The notes beneath the pieces were generated by a model. The model did no database searches, was not told where the DNA came from, and saw only the letters and a list, made by a program, of their open reading frames with translations. The position numbers and the translations under genes were made by a program. Positions 63,833 through 64,000 of a stretch of DNA of 64,000 nt are shown here, in pieces. Every line of letters starts with the position of its first letter. Position 1 is the first letter of the stretch. The stretch comes from Phycisphaeraceae bacterium (GTDB lineage Bacteria; Planctomycetota; Phycisphaerae; Phycisphaerales; UBA1924): positions 2,046,001-2,110,000 of the forward strand of contig JAHBWV010000001.1 of NCBI GenBank assembly GCA_019636845.1, given 5' to 3'.

Positions 63833-64000
63833 ATGTCCCTTGATCCCGAAACACTCTCAATCGTCAACTACCCGGCAGACGTGCTGCGTCGCCGGGCCTC
63901 CGAACTCACTTCCATCACCGAGGAAGTCCGCCACGTCGCACGCAGGATGATCTCGCTGATGCACGAGGCCGAGGGAATCGGCCTCGCAGCGCCGCAGGTC
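63833..64000 (+). CDS. def: Peptide deformylase (3' end outside window)
   Basis: The first 56 codons of a peptide deformylase, which removes the formyl group from nascent proteins. SIVNYPADVLRRRASEL is the usual N-terminus, and the first family motif GIGLAAPQV ends exactly at the window edge. The later C/H-x3-H metal motifs lie outside. The ATG at 63833 follows a GGCGG stretch. Confidence 0.9.
   Translation, partial: MSLDPETLSIVNYPADVLRRRASELTSITEEVRHVARRMISLMHEAEGIGLAAPQV

Overview
This window is about 64 kb of a high-GC, gene-dense Gram-negative chromosome. It most likely comes from a planctomycete of the Phycisphaerae type. The evidence is two secreted proteins with the N-terminal 'LEP/LEQ-R-x-x-L' motif, a VPAPG...RRRR PEP-CTERM-like tail, a SecA paralogue linked to HlyD and M50 proteins, an ECF sigma factor paired with a prepilin-like membrane protein, and LPS genes (kdsB, hldD). 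There are no insertion sequences, CRISPR arrays, tRNAs or rRNAs, and almost every base is coding.

Layout. 1-11 kb holds housekeeping and metabolic genes: rpe (cut by the window), a UDP-sugar pyrophosphorylase, guanine deaminase with a membrane partner, archaeal-type phosphoglycerate mutase, a ureohydrolase, a small M50 protease, rpmI-rplT, an ECF sigma factor with its probable membrane regulator, and an EAL c-di-GMP phosphodiesterase. 11.3-13.9 kb is one large CHAD-Ppx/GppA-HD polyphosphate-type protein. 14.1-21.65 kb is the most unusual part: a forward run of an HlyD-like adaptor, a DUF3467 protein, a GAF-TM-HlyD fusion, a PqqD-like/M50/HlyD fusion and a shortened SecA-like ATPase, with no outer-membrane channel, ABC ATPase or RND pump. 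21.8-30.6 kb is a tightly overlapping MoxR-DUF58-Bat (von Willebrand/TPR/BatD) operon.

30.6-41.3 kb encodes exported proteins: two divergent LEPR-motif proteins that share a C-terminal module (one carries a cyclophilin domain), a 1270-residue M14 carboxypeptidase/S9 prolyl oligopeptidase fusion, an exported amidohydrolase and a PEP-CTERM-like protein. 41.3-53.7 kb, all on the minus strand, runs eno, NUDIX, M50 protease, rhomboid, tgt, yajC, secDF, LysM protein, hldD, uxs; this joins glycolysis, membrane proteolysis, Sec translocation and nucleotide-sugar supply. 53.8-64 kb has phoU, gcvT, panC, a PilZ-like protein, a family 2 glycosyltransferase, small unknown proteins, pyrG, kdsB, a TPR protein and the start of def.

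Taken together, much of the window concerns the cell envelope: protein export (secDF-yajC, the SecA-like locus), exported proteins, membrane proteases, and precursors for LPS and glycans. The 14.1-21.65 kb SecA-like/HlyD/M50 locus is the best candidate for an undescribed secretion or envelope system; its function is inferred from domain content only.
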